A stretch of DNA of 64,000 nucleotides from assembly GCA_009746045.1 (NCBI GenBank), contig RPFO01000079.1, positions 2,699,174-2,763,173 on the forward strand, written 5' to 3'. The position numbers were made by a program, and so were the translations under genes. Position 1 is the stretch's first letter. The number at the start of each line of letters is the position of its first letter. The DNA is from Mesostigma viride. Its lineage: Eukaryota; Streptophyta; Mesostigmatophyceae; Mesostigmatales; Mesostigmataceae. The notes under the pieces are model-generated. The model was not told the origin of the DNA and searched no databases. It worked only from the letters and a program-made list of their open reading frames with translations. Of this stretch, positions 37,664 to 49,795 are shown in pieces.

Positions 37664-37671
37664 ATTATATA
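37664..37671 (-). promoter_or_regulatory. TATA box of the TM/coiled-coil gene
   Basis: TATATAAT on the minus strand lies 28 bases upstream of the ATG at 37636 and supports that start over the longer frame. Confidence 0.5.
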
Positions 37672-37805
37672 GGGATCCGCGTCGGCTGGATCGTTCGGAG
37701 GTCCTCGCGGAACGCCGCGTACGCGAAACCGTACATTGGCAACGGGAAGTGACGACGCAGCATCCCCGTGAGATCCCCGAACGTGGTCGGTTTCCCGGGA
37801 TAGAA
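37665..37805 (-). pseudogene. Truncated viral gene fragment at the right junction
   Basis: On the minus strand, the last 47 codons read KPTTFGDLTGMLRRHFPLPM and end FREDLRTIQPTRIPI at 37665. They have viral-style GC and no start of their own. Upstream of about 37805 the frame runs into CTGTGAGAAGG-type DNA that resembles the host flank. The most economical reading is a viral gene cut off by the right border of the insert. Family unknown. Confidence 0.45.
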
Positions 37806-40800
37806 GTGAGTGGGGAGCTCAGCAGCCAACGTGCGGCCCACAGCTGCCACATCTGCGGCTAGGGGCTTCACGTGCTGTGAGAAGGCTTCTTGGAGGTGGG
37901 TGAGGATGGTGGATTCGGTCAAGGGGGTGGGTTTCCAGAGGTCTACGGCACTGCGCTGAAGGATGGAAAAGAGGGCGGCAAGCTGATGGCGCGGTCGGGA
38001 CCAGCCGTAAGGGCAGGTCCGCGGTGAGACTGAAACTGGCCGTCAGCTTGGCTGCGGAAGCAATTATGGCGTTGGAGGCGCTGGCACAAGTCAAGAAGGG
38101 AGGTGTACGACCCATAAAACATGAGCTCCAGTATCCTGATGGGTGGCATTTCGAAATAGCCGGTTCTGTGGACGTCGAAGGTGGAGAATAACCCGTCAAC
38201 GTCAAAGTCGTACTCAGACCAGCTAGGTTTGGCTGGGCGGCTGCGTTTAGGCTCAGGCGATGCAGATTAGGCTCAGGCGAGGCCATTAAGCCCGGGAGGG
38301 TTCCAGGCGACCACCAGTGCGCGACTAGTACATCACCCCTGCATGCCTGCCGGACCTGAGGGCGAAGCTGCAGCCGGAGCTGCAGACGTATTTTCATTGC
38401 CTAGCGCAGCCGCCAGGCCGGCTGCGTTGATCCGAGGAGCGTTTGCTCGTCATATATTGCGTAATAGCTTCAGAAAATTATATCAGCATGTGCGTCTTAG
38501 AAAGACGAAACGATTGTGACATTCACAGCCTAATTCGGTGCTCAAACGTGAAAGTTATGAGCTCCGCCGTCAGCCATGGCTACCTCGTGGCTCGTTAGCC
38601 ACAGCCATGCTGGTGCGTAAATCCTGCACAGACATCTATAATTAAAATACATGCACTGGCTGCAAGATATCGCACAGCACTTTATAACGTACTCAGTTGA
38701 CCATAGTAGTACTCCCGATTTCTGGCCTGCGCTGGTTGTCTCCTTGATAGTTGTCTCACGTCAGTTATTTGCGTCACGTGAGCATAGGGGAACATGGGAT
38801 GGAATGGATGATGCTAGCTATCTAGGTCCTACTAAGTTACAGCTAGGGTTCCTGAAGTGTGGGCACCACGGCCGGCCCAAATCGCTATGAATGCCAAACG
38901 TGGTCACACGCGGAGCCCCCGTGGACAGACTTGGGGGTGGTCTCATTCATCACTACCTGCCATCTATCCCATGCGAACCATCTGCCTCCATATTAAACAG
39001 ACAAACCAGGAGGCTGCCCGGGTGTGAGCCCGTCTTGTCTAGGGTAGCACATGTCCATGCCTAGTCTATCACGGAAAGTCGATCCACGTGGGTGGCAACC
39101 CTAGGCCGCGCGCGGCCTGGGTCACGCCAGGTGAGGACAAAAGGTCCAGGCTGGGCGGGCTTGGTGCCAGCTGGTCTATCTGATGTGTCTACCTGATCTG
39201 TGCGGGCCAGGTACCCGGCTAGGCCCAGGCGCCTGTACCTAAGAATGTGGAATACGTAGTGCAAATCAAGTGTACAAAGATTCCTCATTACTAACGTGCA
39301 ATCCAAATATCAGCACATTCCTTTTATTCGCTACCCTGATATATTCACAGACTGTCAGACCGTCCTTTCCCACACAGCAAAATATGGTGTTGTTCATAGT
39401 CAGTTGCATCGTTTTTCCCGTCTTTGTTCTTATCATGTCGATTTCATCACGACTCTTGTTGAACTCTTTCATCGTTTGTTGGTAAAAGACTATGACCAAG
39501 ACACTATGCACCGTCAAGTCCGGTGTTTTTTGCAACGTCACCCACATCTGTTTGGTGCTGCCCCTTGGCACAAGCTAGCTCTACAAACAGGTCGTGGACC
39601 GGCTGGATCGCGTAGTATCTCCGCACATCTGAACCCTGTGATGCCAGATCTCCTTTGCAGCCGTTCCAAGCTTGGCACTAGATTCGTTGTCCACACCGTC
39701 GCGACCGGTCGCTGCAGCAACACGATGTTTTCTGGCATACACGGGCTTCATGGTTCCCACCGCACATTTGCATGAAAGTGCTGTCCTTCGGATTTTTGCC
39801 TCACCGTGTGCAGTCCTTGGACGTTTGGAATCATGGCATGGCTAATTACGTAATGACTGACTAGCTAGACCTTTTCAGTGGCTTTCCATTTTGCGGGTAT
39901 TTCCTCGTAAATGGTGGGAGAGCGATCGCAGCAATGGTGCTCACCACTAGACATGCACTTCCGGCCAGTTAGGCTCGAAACACACGCCAGGCTGATCAAG
40001 CAAGCTGTTTCCGGCCCCACCGTCTACTAGGTCAGCTAGTCGCTCTACACGTAAGCCAGCCATATGTAATTTCAATGCAGAAGGCTACACATTTCCATCT
40101 CCATTCATATTCATCAACCTGAACGACTCGAAAACGCGGACAAGATAGCGGCAGGCTCGAGCTACCATGGTCCGAATTCTCCCCATTCCTGGCCTGCGCT
40201 GGTTGTCTCCTTGATACAGGGACTTCCCAACAGGAGCACGTTTAATATTCATTATTAACAGTGTCTTGAGGGTTCTTCTCTTCGGGGTTTGATTTCCTTC
40301 TGTTGCATGCCATTCTCACCTCCGTAATTAATCATTCTCAATGCATGTTTCCATGTTCCCCTCCCACTGAGGACTTCTTAAGTGAGACAACTACTAGTGA
40401 GTAGGACTTACGCGCACGTGACACAGTCACGCGTACATTAATCAATTAAATTAATAAATTAATTAATGCGTGCATGGAGCTCTGCACCATACAGCATGAT
40501 ATATAATCCATGTTGTTGGCATGCATGCCAATATATATTTTCATAAGCAGGACCCCCAGAAGCCCAAGGTGTACTGGAGGGGCGGGGACCTGATGATCAA
40601 CCACAAGATGTGGACGCCCCCAGCGGGCTAGAATAGCAATAGCCCTAGCAATTGTAACCATTGGAGTCACTGCCGCTAAGGCAGCCATGCCTAGAATGTT
40701 TGCTTAGCTGTGCCAACATACCTAGTCACGTGCCGCCAACGCACGGTACACAAGCAGCCATAGCCTTAGCGTAGTCCTAGTACAGCCATGCTACGCCCTG

Positions 40801-42838
40801 GCTATGTTCAGATTACTTGCCCACGCTACACTTGTTATGCCACGCTTACATGGGTCTTATTGCACCCACAGTTTGCCGGATCGTTAGCCTGTCCTTTTAG
40901 CTAGCGCGCCCGAATGCAGCTGTGGCATGCCTTTGGCATGAAGGAGACTGGGGGTCTCTGCCCTTTCTCCTGTAGTGCACACACAGGGATTAAAAGCACT
41001 TCAGTGCTCCGTGACTCCCCAACGGGAGCACGTGTTTAATTAATTAATTACTTAATATATTTTCATACATGCGGTCCCGTTGGGAGCCGCGGAGCACAGT
41101 ATATAACAGCGCTCCGTGGGAGTAATATACACTCGCCAATGCCAGTGCACATGCACTGGAGACATAACTAATGAGAAGTTTCCCCAAATCCACAGAACCC
41201 AGTTGAGATCCCTTTGATCTCGCAAACATGAGATCCCCTCATGGTGAATGCCTGGCATGAATGTGCTGCCAAGTTTCAGGATGGATTGTCACTCTAGTTG
41301 TGACAACCATATAGGAATGAATGGACTAGTCCATTGGTGAAAGGATCCACCATATGCTGGCTTGCCACAGCACAAAAAGTAAGAGGTACCACGCTCTAGT
41401 TCTATACGAAAGTGAGTGCCGGCAATATGTCAGGCCGGTCTATGAATGCAAAATAGCACTGATGTGGGAGAAAAAATGGTAGCACTGGCATCTGCTAAAA
41501 GGCCACCCACTTCTGCTTTCGCAACGTTGCCAGGTCAATTTTCTATGACGGAAATTTTATATGCCTTTTGGCTAAATACAGATGTGTGGAGTCTTGTACA
41601 CACCACTCCAACATTCGTAAGAAATCATGCATGCATGTAGGCCCGGATCACTGGAATCAACAAATCGTGTACCCTCGCACGCTGAAGTCTCTGCAGGTTG
41701 GTGTTTAGACCTGTGTCCCTGCAGGCATTGAATATCGGCGAGGCGCATACACACATCACCTGAGCAGCAAGGACCTTGAGGCAGAACACATGCAGACTGT
41801 GCCAGGGGAATCTAAGACATGAGGAGGCCGGGGTGGTGAAGGTTTGGCATGTGCGTGGGTGTGCGTGCAAATTTGGGCACGTGTGTGGGGTGGTGATATT
41901 TGGGCAGAAGGGCGATATAAAACAGAAAAACGGGGGGGGGGGGGGGAGGCAGGTAAGCGGAGAGAGAAGTCCAAGGAGAAGGGGGGTGTTATGTAAGCAT
42001 ATTAAAGGTCAAGGCGCCACTGCCTTTATCCCCAGGCAGCACCATCTTTAAGACTTCACAGAGGCTGCATCCAGCATCCAGTTGGTTCTGCTGAAGCCTA
42101 CACCAAGATTAAGGGATACAGCAATATACAGCAATCGATAAGATATCATCTATAAAGCACAGATAGTCCCTCAGAATTCCCTGTTGATTGTCATCAGCAG
42201 GTCCATGCCTATAAGCTGCATCAGCCTACTTGTTTGTGATGGTGTCGATTTGGCACATGCCTCACCTCTGCATACTCCCGTCCGCCACAGGAGAAACTGA
42301 GCATGGGACTACTTGCGATTAAGGAAAGGCACTTGCTGCCGTTGCAGTTCCACCTGCTGCGAGCCAAGGATGATATACCACGGTTTACAAAAACACAAGC
42401 CAGCTCATCATGCACGTGAGATTAAGGGCGCATAGCGCCGTCTTTGAACCAACAGCGCTTTGCTTTGAAACTCATCTTCTTCCCCTCAAATACTTACTGA
42501 TACTAAGATTGGCTACTTCCATCTCATCACTTCTGGCCCAACACCCCAACCCCTACCCCCCCTTGTCCACCGTGACTCTCCCGCGATGGTGCCATTTATT
42601 GAGATAAATAGAGCGAAAAGACTGTCGACCCCGCCCACCCCCACCCCACAGTCAACAGACCATAGATAATAAACACCCATGCCGGGGTGCTTGGTGGTAC
42701 CCCAATGGAGGCACAGGAATAGATTAGTGAAACAATCTGTCTGCCTACTGAATGCATGGCTCAAGTGAGTAAGCAAGCAAGCCAGCAATGAAACTGCATG
42801 CATGGCTTGAATGGATGTGAGTATAGCACGTTATTTAC
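37806..42838. other. Host-like intergenic region right of the viral block
   Basis: Base composition falls back to that of the left flank. Short open frames at 37.8-38.4 kb are unconvincing, though one minus-strand frame (DVHRTGYFEMPPIRILEL) may be a transposon remnant. A GCCTGCGCTGGTTGTCTCCT segment occurs at about 38.72 and 40.19 kb. The words CAACAGGAGCACG and CAACGGGAGCACG recur at 40.23 and 41.02 kb, with TTAAT runs after each, suggesting dispersed repeats. Apart from the possible retroelement remnant at 39.3 kb, I see no gene. Confidence 0.5.
39296..39775 (+). pseudogene. Possible retroelement RT C-terminal remnant
   Basis: A 159-codon frame contains HTAKYGVVHSQLHRFSRLCS, then DFITTLVELFHRLLVKDYD and RQVRCFLQRHPHLFG. 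The spacing of RF-R-CS, F...L...L and the final R-F-HP resembles the segment after the reverse transcriptase domain in several algal retroelements, including Penelope-like or non-LTR types. The RT core itself is not found and upstream DNA is not coding. I give it as a decayed remnant with low confidence. Confidence 0.35.
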
Positions 42839-44267
42839 CTGCTGGCGAGGCACCGATAGGGACACATCGTCGACCTCCTGGTCATCACCACCGCCCTCCT
42901 CGACATCCTCGCGGTAGCTGCCGCCGTCATGCAGGTTGGTCACACCACCACCCATGGCCACGTCCCAGCGCGCCCATTCCTTCGCCCCAAATATCTCGCG
43001 CTGTTTCCCCCCCCTGCCCTCGGCAAACCGTTTCCCGCAATCGCTGCTCGAAAATGGGAGTCCAGCCAGGGATTTGCCTTGCAAAGCGGCAGCACTACTA
43101 CCACCCGCCGTCACGCCTGCCTGGCTCATGCCCGCCCTGCCGTTACACCCGCCCACCCCACCTCCCTGGCCCGCACCCTGTGTTGATTTCCTGCTCATGG
43201 CCGGACCTTGCCCCTCACAACTGACGTCCATTCCTATGCCCCTCTCCTCCCCCCCGTCCCCTTCCCCTTCCCTGCCCCCCTGTTGCAGCGCGAGCCATGC
43301 CAACGCCTGCCCCGGTGGGGACTCCAAAACCTCACGCTCATGGGACGATGCCCATGGCAATGGCAATCCCACCACCGCAGTCTTAGAGCCCACCGTGCCA
43401 CGTGGCGCTCCGTGATGAGACGGTGACGCACTACCGCCATCGCTGGAACCATGCAATGATTCGCCGCTTCCATTGCCGCACTTCTCGCCATCACTCGCCA
43501 CGGATGCCAGTCTGCGTGGTGGCACCTCTAGCACCGCCGCGGTGCCCTGGTCCGCAGGAGCCTTCCACCGGCTGCCGTGCTGGCGTTCGGCCTCGGCGTC
43601 ACCCCGCCAGAGATACCGGCGGGAGGTGGAACCGGCGGTGGAGCTAGCCTCATCAGCCTCGTGCGGCGGCCCCTCATCAGCAAACTTGCCGCGCATCATG
43701 AGGGGCGACACTGTGCCGAATATTGCTGACATCTGCGAGGCACCGGCAAGCAAGGTTTCTCGTGCTTGGTGTTTGGGGGCATCGCGCTGGGGCCTTGTGA
43801 GCAACGGGCAGCGCTTGACGGGGCTGTGGCCGGATTTGGCATGGCTGCGGGAAGCTTTGTCGAGGCTCCGGGATCCCTTGACGTAGTGGCCATGGGCGTG
43901 GCCGTGGGCAGCTTTGGGACGGATGCGGGCTGATCGGACACGGCGACGGGGGTCCCTGTCCTCTGAGTGCCCTGTATTGAATCCTGTATCGAGCCTTGTA
44001 TTGAACCCTGTAGTCCATCCTGTATTCTGAGCCGGGCCAACAGCTTTCGTGGCCGACAGGGGCAGTGGGGCCACCGGAGGGTGGGACATGTCGATGGTGA
44101 CAGACGCCAGCACATCATCAGTGGTGACAGTTGGCAGGAATGGGCCTCCCGCCGGGATCCATTTACCCGATGCAGTGCGGTAGTGATGGCTCTCGGTTGG
44201 GCCTTGGTCAATTTCCAGGGACCCTGTGCTCGACTTGCGCATCGACAAATAGATGCCCCGGTTGGCG
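42839..44267 (-). CDS. Exon of host receptor-like gene: cytoplasmic low-complexity segment
   Basis: A 476-codon open segment is bounded by a CACACAG acceptor at 44268 and a CAG|GTAAAT donor at 42838. It continues the phase of the upstream exons. It has no recognised domain: it is rich in Ser, Gly, His and Arg (HGHAHGHYVKGSRSLDKASRSHAKSG) and reads like a disordered cytosolic tail. The last residues before the donor are acidic (DVEEGGGDDQEVDDVSLSVP). The gene continues beyond 42839 in the direction of transcription, but I could not define the next exon. Confidence 0.6.
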
Positions 44268-45808
44268 CTGTGTGGGGGGGTGCAGGTAGAGGTCAGTTGG
44301 GGTGTCGATTGGGGGTTGCGTAGGGTTTAGGTAGGGGTCAGGCAGGGGGGGGGGGGGTGTCAGGTAGTGGTTGGGTGGTGGTTAGGTGACAGGTTCGCGT
44401 ACAGTATCAAGTCGGGTCTTATATGACCTTTGCCCACTCGTGCATATGGCATGTAGACCCTGTGGCGGATCGCCTCTGCCTATACAAGTATCAGAAACGT
44501 TTAGACCTTCTGTATGGTCATGGTTTTACCTGGTAAAGGAGGCTTTGGGGATTCGATTGCCCTAACGGTTCATCCCTGGTTGAGATTCCTCCTATCTATT
44601 TTGGGGCCCATGTAAAGATCCTTGGGCTTACAATCTGTTTAATTCTATTTTGAGACGTCATATTCTGCTGGTATAACCACCCGGGCGTACGAGTTACGGA
44701 TTGGGGTGCGAGAGATGTGCGCTGTGAGAAATGGGCGCCAGCCCTGTCAAGTATTCGGGATATCTTCTGGCTGTACTGCATTTCCCCTCCCGGATGCATA
44801 CATGTCCTGAGGTTGTCTCATCCACGCCTGTTAAAGTTCTGAATGGGGCTTGTGCTATGTCATGAACTCAGTAAGCGTCGCGCCGACCTGTGGCGCCGCG
44901 CCAGACATCACGCCGCGCCGGATGCGCCGCGTTCCGTCACAGGGGCGCGCTTCTCGAGGCGCTCAACTAGAAGCAGAGGTCAGAAGGTTCGCTGTGCTGA
45001 CTACGGGAAAACGCGCCCCAGGGATCCGCGCACTAGTCGGGTTGTGCCGTATTGATGTGATGGGTCTTAGAAAAGTAGCCAGTGATGACAGTTTTAGAGG
45101 AATTCTCACTCAAGGGCTTGATATTGTTAAATAGAGCCACCATGAACTGCGATGCCTGAGCCTTTCCCAAGGCTCGCTCGGCCACTATCTTCTCACCAGG
45201 AGCCACGAGGCGAGATCCCAGTAGAAGACCAATCAATGCCAAAGATACTAAAGCCCGAAAATCCTAGGCGCCCTCAAACAAAAGTGCCCAAGAAAGAGGA
45301 AAACGAGTAAAGATCGATGTCCAACGAAGCCCAAGGAATGCCACCGCCTCGGGGAGCCCTCCTCGGGGTACACTTTGCATAAATTTTGAGAAACAACCTT
45401 GGCTTGTAAGTTGGTGGACTGCATGGCACGCGTGACAACGCTGCACACATGTGCGTGACAGTGGGAAGGTGATAGCTTTGACAGATAAAGATCAAGTTGG
45501 GTCTGGCTCATCCAAGGTAAAAATTCTTGCAATTATCCTTCACAATTTCCGTTGTCCTATTTATATACCTACTGCTCCTCGTGCCACTCTTCCTTAGACA
45601 ACACAGTGCTCTTTGATTCCAGCTTTGTGCAGAACGGTAGGGTATACATTATATATCCTGAAGTAGTACGAATGCTACAGACAACAATGCTATACTACTA
45701 CATATTGTATAGGGTTGTGCTTGCACTGTGATGCCGCTATGGGGGAGTACACTGTGGTTTGCTCCCCCAGGCGGTGAGAGAAGCTCGCACACCCTCCCTC
45801 CTTGCCGT
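44268..45808. other. Intron of the receptor-like gene without recognised features
   Basis: Contains a GC-rich patch at 44.88-45.05 kb with GTGGCGCCGCGCC palindromes similar to the foldback at 3.8 kb. There is no exon or element that I can support. Confidence 0.4.
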
Positions 45809-46334
45809 GTATTAGGTTGGTGGTTCCTTTATTGGCACCCACGCGATGCAGTCTACGTGCTTATTGGGTATTAGGGTTGGTGGTTCCTTTATTGGCACCC
45901 ACGCGACGCAGTCTACGTGCTTATTGGGTATTAGGGTTGGTGGTTCCTTTATTGGCACCCACGCGATGCAGTCTACGTGCTTATTGGGTATTAGGGTTGG
46001 TGGTTCCTTTATTGGTACCCACGCGATGCAGTCTACGTGCTTATTGGGTATTAGGGGTGGATGGTTCCTTTATTGGCACCCACGCGACGCAGTCTACGTG
46101 CTTATTGGGTATTAGGGTTGGTGGTTCCTTTATTGGCACCCACGCGACGCAGTCTACGTGCTTATTGGGTATTAGGGTTGGTGGTTTCTTTATTTGCACC
46201 CACGCGATGCAGTCTACGTGCTTATTGGGTATTAGGGTTGGTGGTTCCTTTATTGGCACCCACGCGATGCAGTCTACGTGCTTATTGGGTATTAGGGTTG
46301 GTGGTTCCTTTATTGGCACCCACGCGATGCAGTC
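45809..46334. repeat. 60-bp minisatellite, about nine copies
   Basis: Tandem copies of a 60-bp unit (TTAGGGTTGGTGGTTCCTTT...GTGCTTATTGGGTA) differ at only one to three bases each. TTAGGG appears once per unit, so this is not telomeric DNA. It lies in the intron between two exons of the minus-strand host gene. Confidence 0.95.
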
Positions 46335-46344
46335 TCGTGAATTG

Positions 46345-46476
46345 ATTGAATGCCGGTAGTATTAGTGTAAGCTAATTGTAAGCTTATACGCATCGTGTTG
46401 GTGTGGTATTATTGAATGCCGGTAGTATTACTGGAAGCTAATTGTAAGCTTATACGCACCGTGTTGGTGTGGTCCT
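46345..46476. repeat. 66-bp tandem duplication
   Basis: Two copies of a unit beginning ATTGAATGCCGGTAGTATTA follow directly on the 60-bp minisatellite. Confidence 0.85.
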
Positions 46477-46629
46477 CATGCCCAATCTGCACTACTTGGG
46501 ACAATGGCGGCGCGCCTGCTCTCCTCTGGTGGCGATCCTGTGATTCTACCCCGCGTGGGGCTCCTTGGCCACTGTGATCGTTACGTATCACCATCCATCT
46601 GCGTGCCACCAACCACGGCCGCACCTCAC

Positions 46630-46709
46630 CTGTGTTGGCAGAGCCACATGCTGATGCCCATCAAGGCCACCGCCGACAGCCAGTAGGTGCCCCCACCCAG
46701 CAGCAGCAC
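46630..46709 (-). CDS. Exon of host receptor-like gene: transmembrane segment
   Basis: An 80-bp exon between a CCAAACAG acceptor and a CACAG|GTGAGG donor. It encodes VLLLGGGTYWLSAVALMGIS, a hydrophobic helix. The exon phase (2 bases left over) matches the 1-base start of the next exon at 44267. Confidence 0.6.
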
Positions 46710-47653
46710 CTGTTTGGGGCGCCCGGGACAATCGTGATGAGAAAACATGCGTGGTAGTTATGCTGTCATCCTTGGAGCGTCACGGGGTGCACTCCATAGG
46801 TTCTCTAGCCACCCCACAACGTCCGCATCGGACCGGCCCTTGGGTACCCATGGGACGCCGCTGTGACTGTGAACAGCCATCCAGAGCGCGACAACACAAG
46901 CCAGTCATAAGACCATGTCTCAAAGCACCTGGGCCAAACGATATGCAGCATGTGATGCACCGTGCATGCATGCACCACCGCTAGAGAGTGCCGAATCGCT
47001 CATGCGGCTGCTGCCCCATGCTAGTACGAATTGCATAAGCTGGAGCACACACAGGCTGAGGAACAGCTCACTCTCGCCAGCTGTTGGCCCGACAGAGCCA
47101 GTGCTTTCCCCGGACAGAGCAGGCGGGATATACCTTGCACGGTTTGTTATAAAAGTAAATCTGGTGTTGGAACTAGGAGTGCAGCGGAACCCTTGCTGGC
47201 AAGTTGGAAAGGGGCGACATTGAGGTGGTAGTTTGCGGTAGTGGGCGAAATCCGACGACACACCAGAAACACTGCAGGGGGTTTATGAGGCTCTGGGTAC
47301 AAGTCCCTCTGTCGGACGTGGCACTGGGGAGGCTGGCACCCAGCTTCCAGAAGGCATACGGCCGACTACGCATTTTTATGCAGGATATTTGCGACTCACC
47401 ACCGCACACAACACTCATGGCCACATAGTTGTGTGCCACCCTTGGCCTGCAACCCCTTGGCCGCGTGATTGGCTATTGTGACAGAGGCATGGGAGCGTGG
47501 CTTCTAGACGTCAATAAATCTGGAAATATCAGGAAATTTGGAAACAACAACCACGGGACATGCTCACCCCTCCAACAGAACAGCGCGTAGACCCCCCCCC
47601 CAAACAGCGAAACGAATGCTTGGCTGGTGTCAGCTACGGAGTCGCCCACGCAC

Positions 47654-47875
47654 CGCCATGGCCGCGTCCCTGTCCTGCCCGATCTGGTCCTCCACTAGGC
47701 GGCCCTCGTAGCACCGCCACCCGCCCACGCCCGCAGCCACCGTCACGATCGCCCAGGCGAGCAGGACGACTCGACGGTGGGCGCGCCGCGGGTCGTGTCC
47801 GTAGAATAAGTACAGCACGGGCGCAGGCGCCAGCAGCATGACGACAGCCACCGTGAGGAACGCGATCATCCAGGG
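47654..47875 (-). CDS. Exon of host receptor-like gene: two hydrophobic helices
   Basis: A 222-bp exon (74 codons, phase 0) begins after TTTCTCCACTCCACAG and ends before GTGCGTGGG. It encodes MIAFLTVAVVMLLAPAPVLYLF, then VVLLAWAIVTVAAGVGGW, two probable membrane helices, with a short basic loop between. The polypyrimidine tract and acceptor are of good quality. It is preceded by ectodomain exons and followed by another membrane exon, so the protein crosses the membrane at least three times. Confidence 0.65.
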
Positions 47876-48669
47876 CTGTGGAGTGGAGAAAGGTCAAGTA
47901 CGGGCAAGTGGTCGGGCCATTCAAGGCAGAAGGGAGTGGTAGAGGTTAGGCCATGGGCACAGCGATCATCCAGGGCTGCCTGGGCAGTAGGGCAACATAG
48001 GGGGTAATATAGGGGTGCTGTAGGGGGTAATTGAAGGGGTAATGTAGGGGATTACGGGGGCTAAGGCAATAGAGGGGGAAGTGGTGAGTCCCAAAAGGGA
48101 GGACTCGATAAACCAGAAGATGGGTCATGGATCCTGGGCCAGTATAGGTGAACCGCCGAGCAACCAGGTGGGCGACACTGAGTGTTTCAAATAGGGTTTC
48201 GAATTGGCCAGTTTTGGGGTCTAAAAGGGCATGGTTGGAAAGCCTCGTAACGTTACAAGAAGCTAGATGAAGGATTGATGGGTGAGGAAGTTACTTTGCA
48301 TCATCATCAACTTCACCGTGGGGGGCGCACAGTTGAGCGTGACTGCAGGCACCCATAGCTACAGCATGAGTCAATGCCCAGCCATAAGCATAAAATAACA
48401 CCGCTTCGCCTGACGTGTTTCCCAACTTGGTTCAAAGTCTGGTGTCATAGCAGGCGACACCGGCTGAATCTAGACAAGCCCAAGTACAGCAAGGAGTGAT
48501 GCCTGTCTCCAACTGCAAGGGTCCCAACACGCCCTCCACCCATGCGCGGCAGTGCAACAAAACATCTCGACCATACTAACGACCGACAAACCCTCCCATG
48601 GCTAGCAAAGCCTACGTGGCTGCCATGCTCAAGCACCCTACCACCACAAGCACCATCACAAGCCCCTAC

Positions 48670-49363
48670 CTGCCACCTGTCACGCGCATGCAGATGCCAG
48701 CTCAGCAGGTCCACCGCCTGGAACGAGGAGCCCGGCAGCCACATGATGACAGGAGGTTGCCCAGCTGGGGGCGCCCCAGGGTCCCCGGGAGCGGCCCCAG
48801 CCATCACTCTCGCCATCAAGGATGCAATCACCGCATCGGGATTGAGCACAGCGTAATGGTCAAAGGTGGCGCTGGCTGCGTGCCAATGGGATGTGAAAGC
48901 GGGGAGGGGCAGGAGGGACCGGCCCGCCAGGGGCCCCTGCACAGCCACCCCCCTGAGCATGTCCCAGAGGGACCCCGTCTGGGTGTCGCGCATATAAGTC
49001 GCGTCGGCGCATGACGGTTGCGGCTCCCTGCCGTCGCGGTCTGCCCTCAGGTCCCCTCCTGGCACGTCTGGCGACTGGCTTCCGTCACTGCCTCCATTCC
49101 ACACGGCCGATGCTGTCCCTACGTCACCGTCACAAGGAAAAAAGGCGAGAACAGTCGAGCGCATGTCGCCCTCTGTTTCGTTCACAGTGGGGTCCGGGAC
49201 TTGCTCCCGGCTCACTGCTGTGCTCGCTGGGGGCTCCCCTGGGAATGCGCTGGGTGGTGCATCCATGCCATTGAGCTGGTCAGCTGATGGGTCAAGTACA
49301 GGGTCATGCCGTCTCGACTTGTCACTGGCGGTGGCGTTGCTGGGGGCGAGGTCCAGAGTCGAG
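48670..49363 (-). CDS. Exon of host receptor-like gene: ectodomain, juxtamembrane part
   Basis: A 694-bp exon with donor CAG|GTAGGGG at 48669. The acceptor at 49364 (TTCACCAG) is less certain, but the phase works with the exons on both sides. The encoded sequence is Ser/Pro/Asp-rich at first and becomes globular (GSLWDMLRGVAVQGPLAGRS, then FDHYAVLNPDAVIASLM) before the membrane exons. No domain family is recognised. Confidence 0.55.
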
Positions 49364-49430
49364 CTGGTGAAGTTATGCGGCAGCGTCAGTGTGGGGTGAG
49401 CCAGAAGTGGTGGTGGCGGTGAGGGGTTGT

Positions 49431-49438
<8 letters not shown>

Positions 49439-49470
<32 letters not shown>

Positions 49471-49589
49471 GTGGTGGTGGTGGTGGTGGTGGTGGTGGTG
49501 GTGGTGGTGGTGGTGGTGGTGGTGGTGGTGGTGGTGGTGGTGGTGGTGGTGGTGGTGGTGGTGGTGGTGGTGGTGGTGGTGGTGGTGGC
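49439..49589 (+). repeat. (GGC)n/(GGT)n microsatellite of about 50 units
   Basis: About nine GGC units are followed by about 40 GGT units, uninterrupted. On the minus strand, which is the sense strand of the host gene, this is (ACC)n and (GCC)n. In my exon model it sits in the intron just upstream of the exon at 48670-49363, so apparent poly-His or poly-Thr reading frames are not expected to be translated. Confidence 0.95.
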
Positions 49590-49795
49590 AGCGGCGGTGG
49601 CTTTCAACGAAATGCGCATTAGAAGATACGGTAACAGTTTTCTCTTTCAAGAAGCTTAGGAAAGTACAACTGGAAAATTTGCAAGGGTAGGCTGACCATT
49701 ACTTTATAAGGAGGCGCAAAGGAATTTCGCAAGTTTAGGAGGGGTTGCGAAGGCCATTGTAACAGAAGCAGGGGAATAGAAGAAAACAAACGTAC

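Noticed and set aside
37819-38397. 192-codon minus-strand frame
   Set aside because: Pro/Ser/Leu-rich low-complexity reading, no conserved motif, in conflict with other frames; probably chance in host DNA.
45809-46334. Possible interstitial telomere because of TTAGGG
   Set aside because: TTAGGG occurs once per 60-bp unit, not in tandem, so this is a minisatellite.
48445-49650. Frame with a run of about 50 His residues
   Set aside because: The His run is one reading of the (GGT)n microsatellite, which falls in an intron when the phase-consistent splice sites are used. Only the part at 48670-49363 is supported as an exon.
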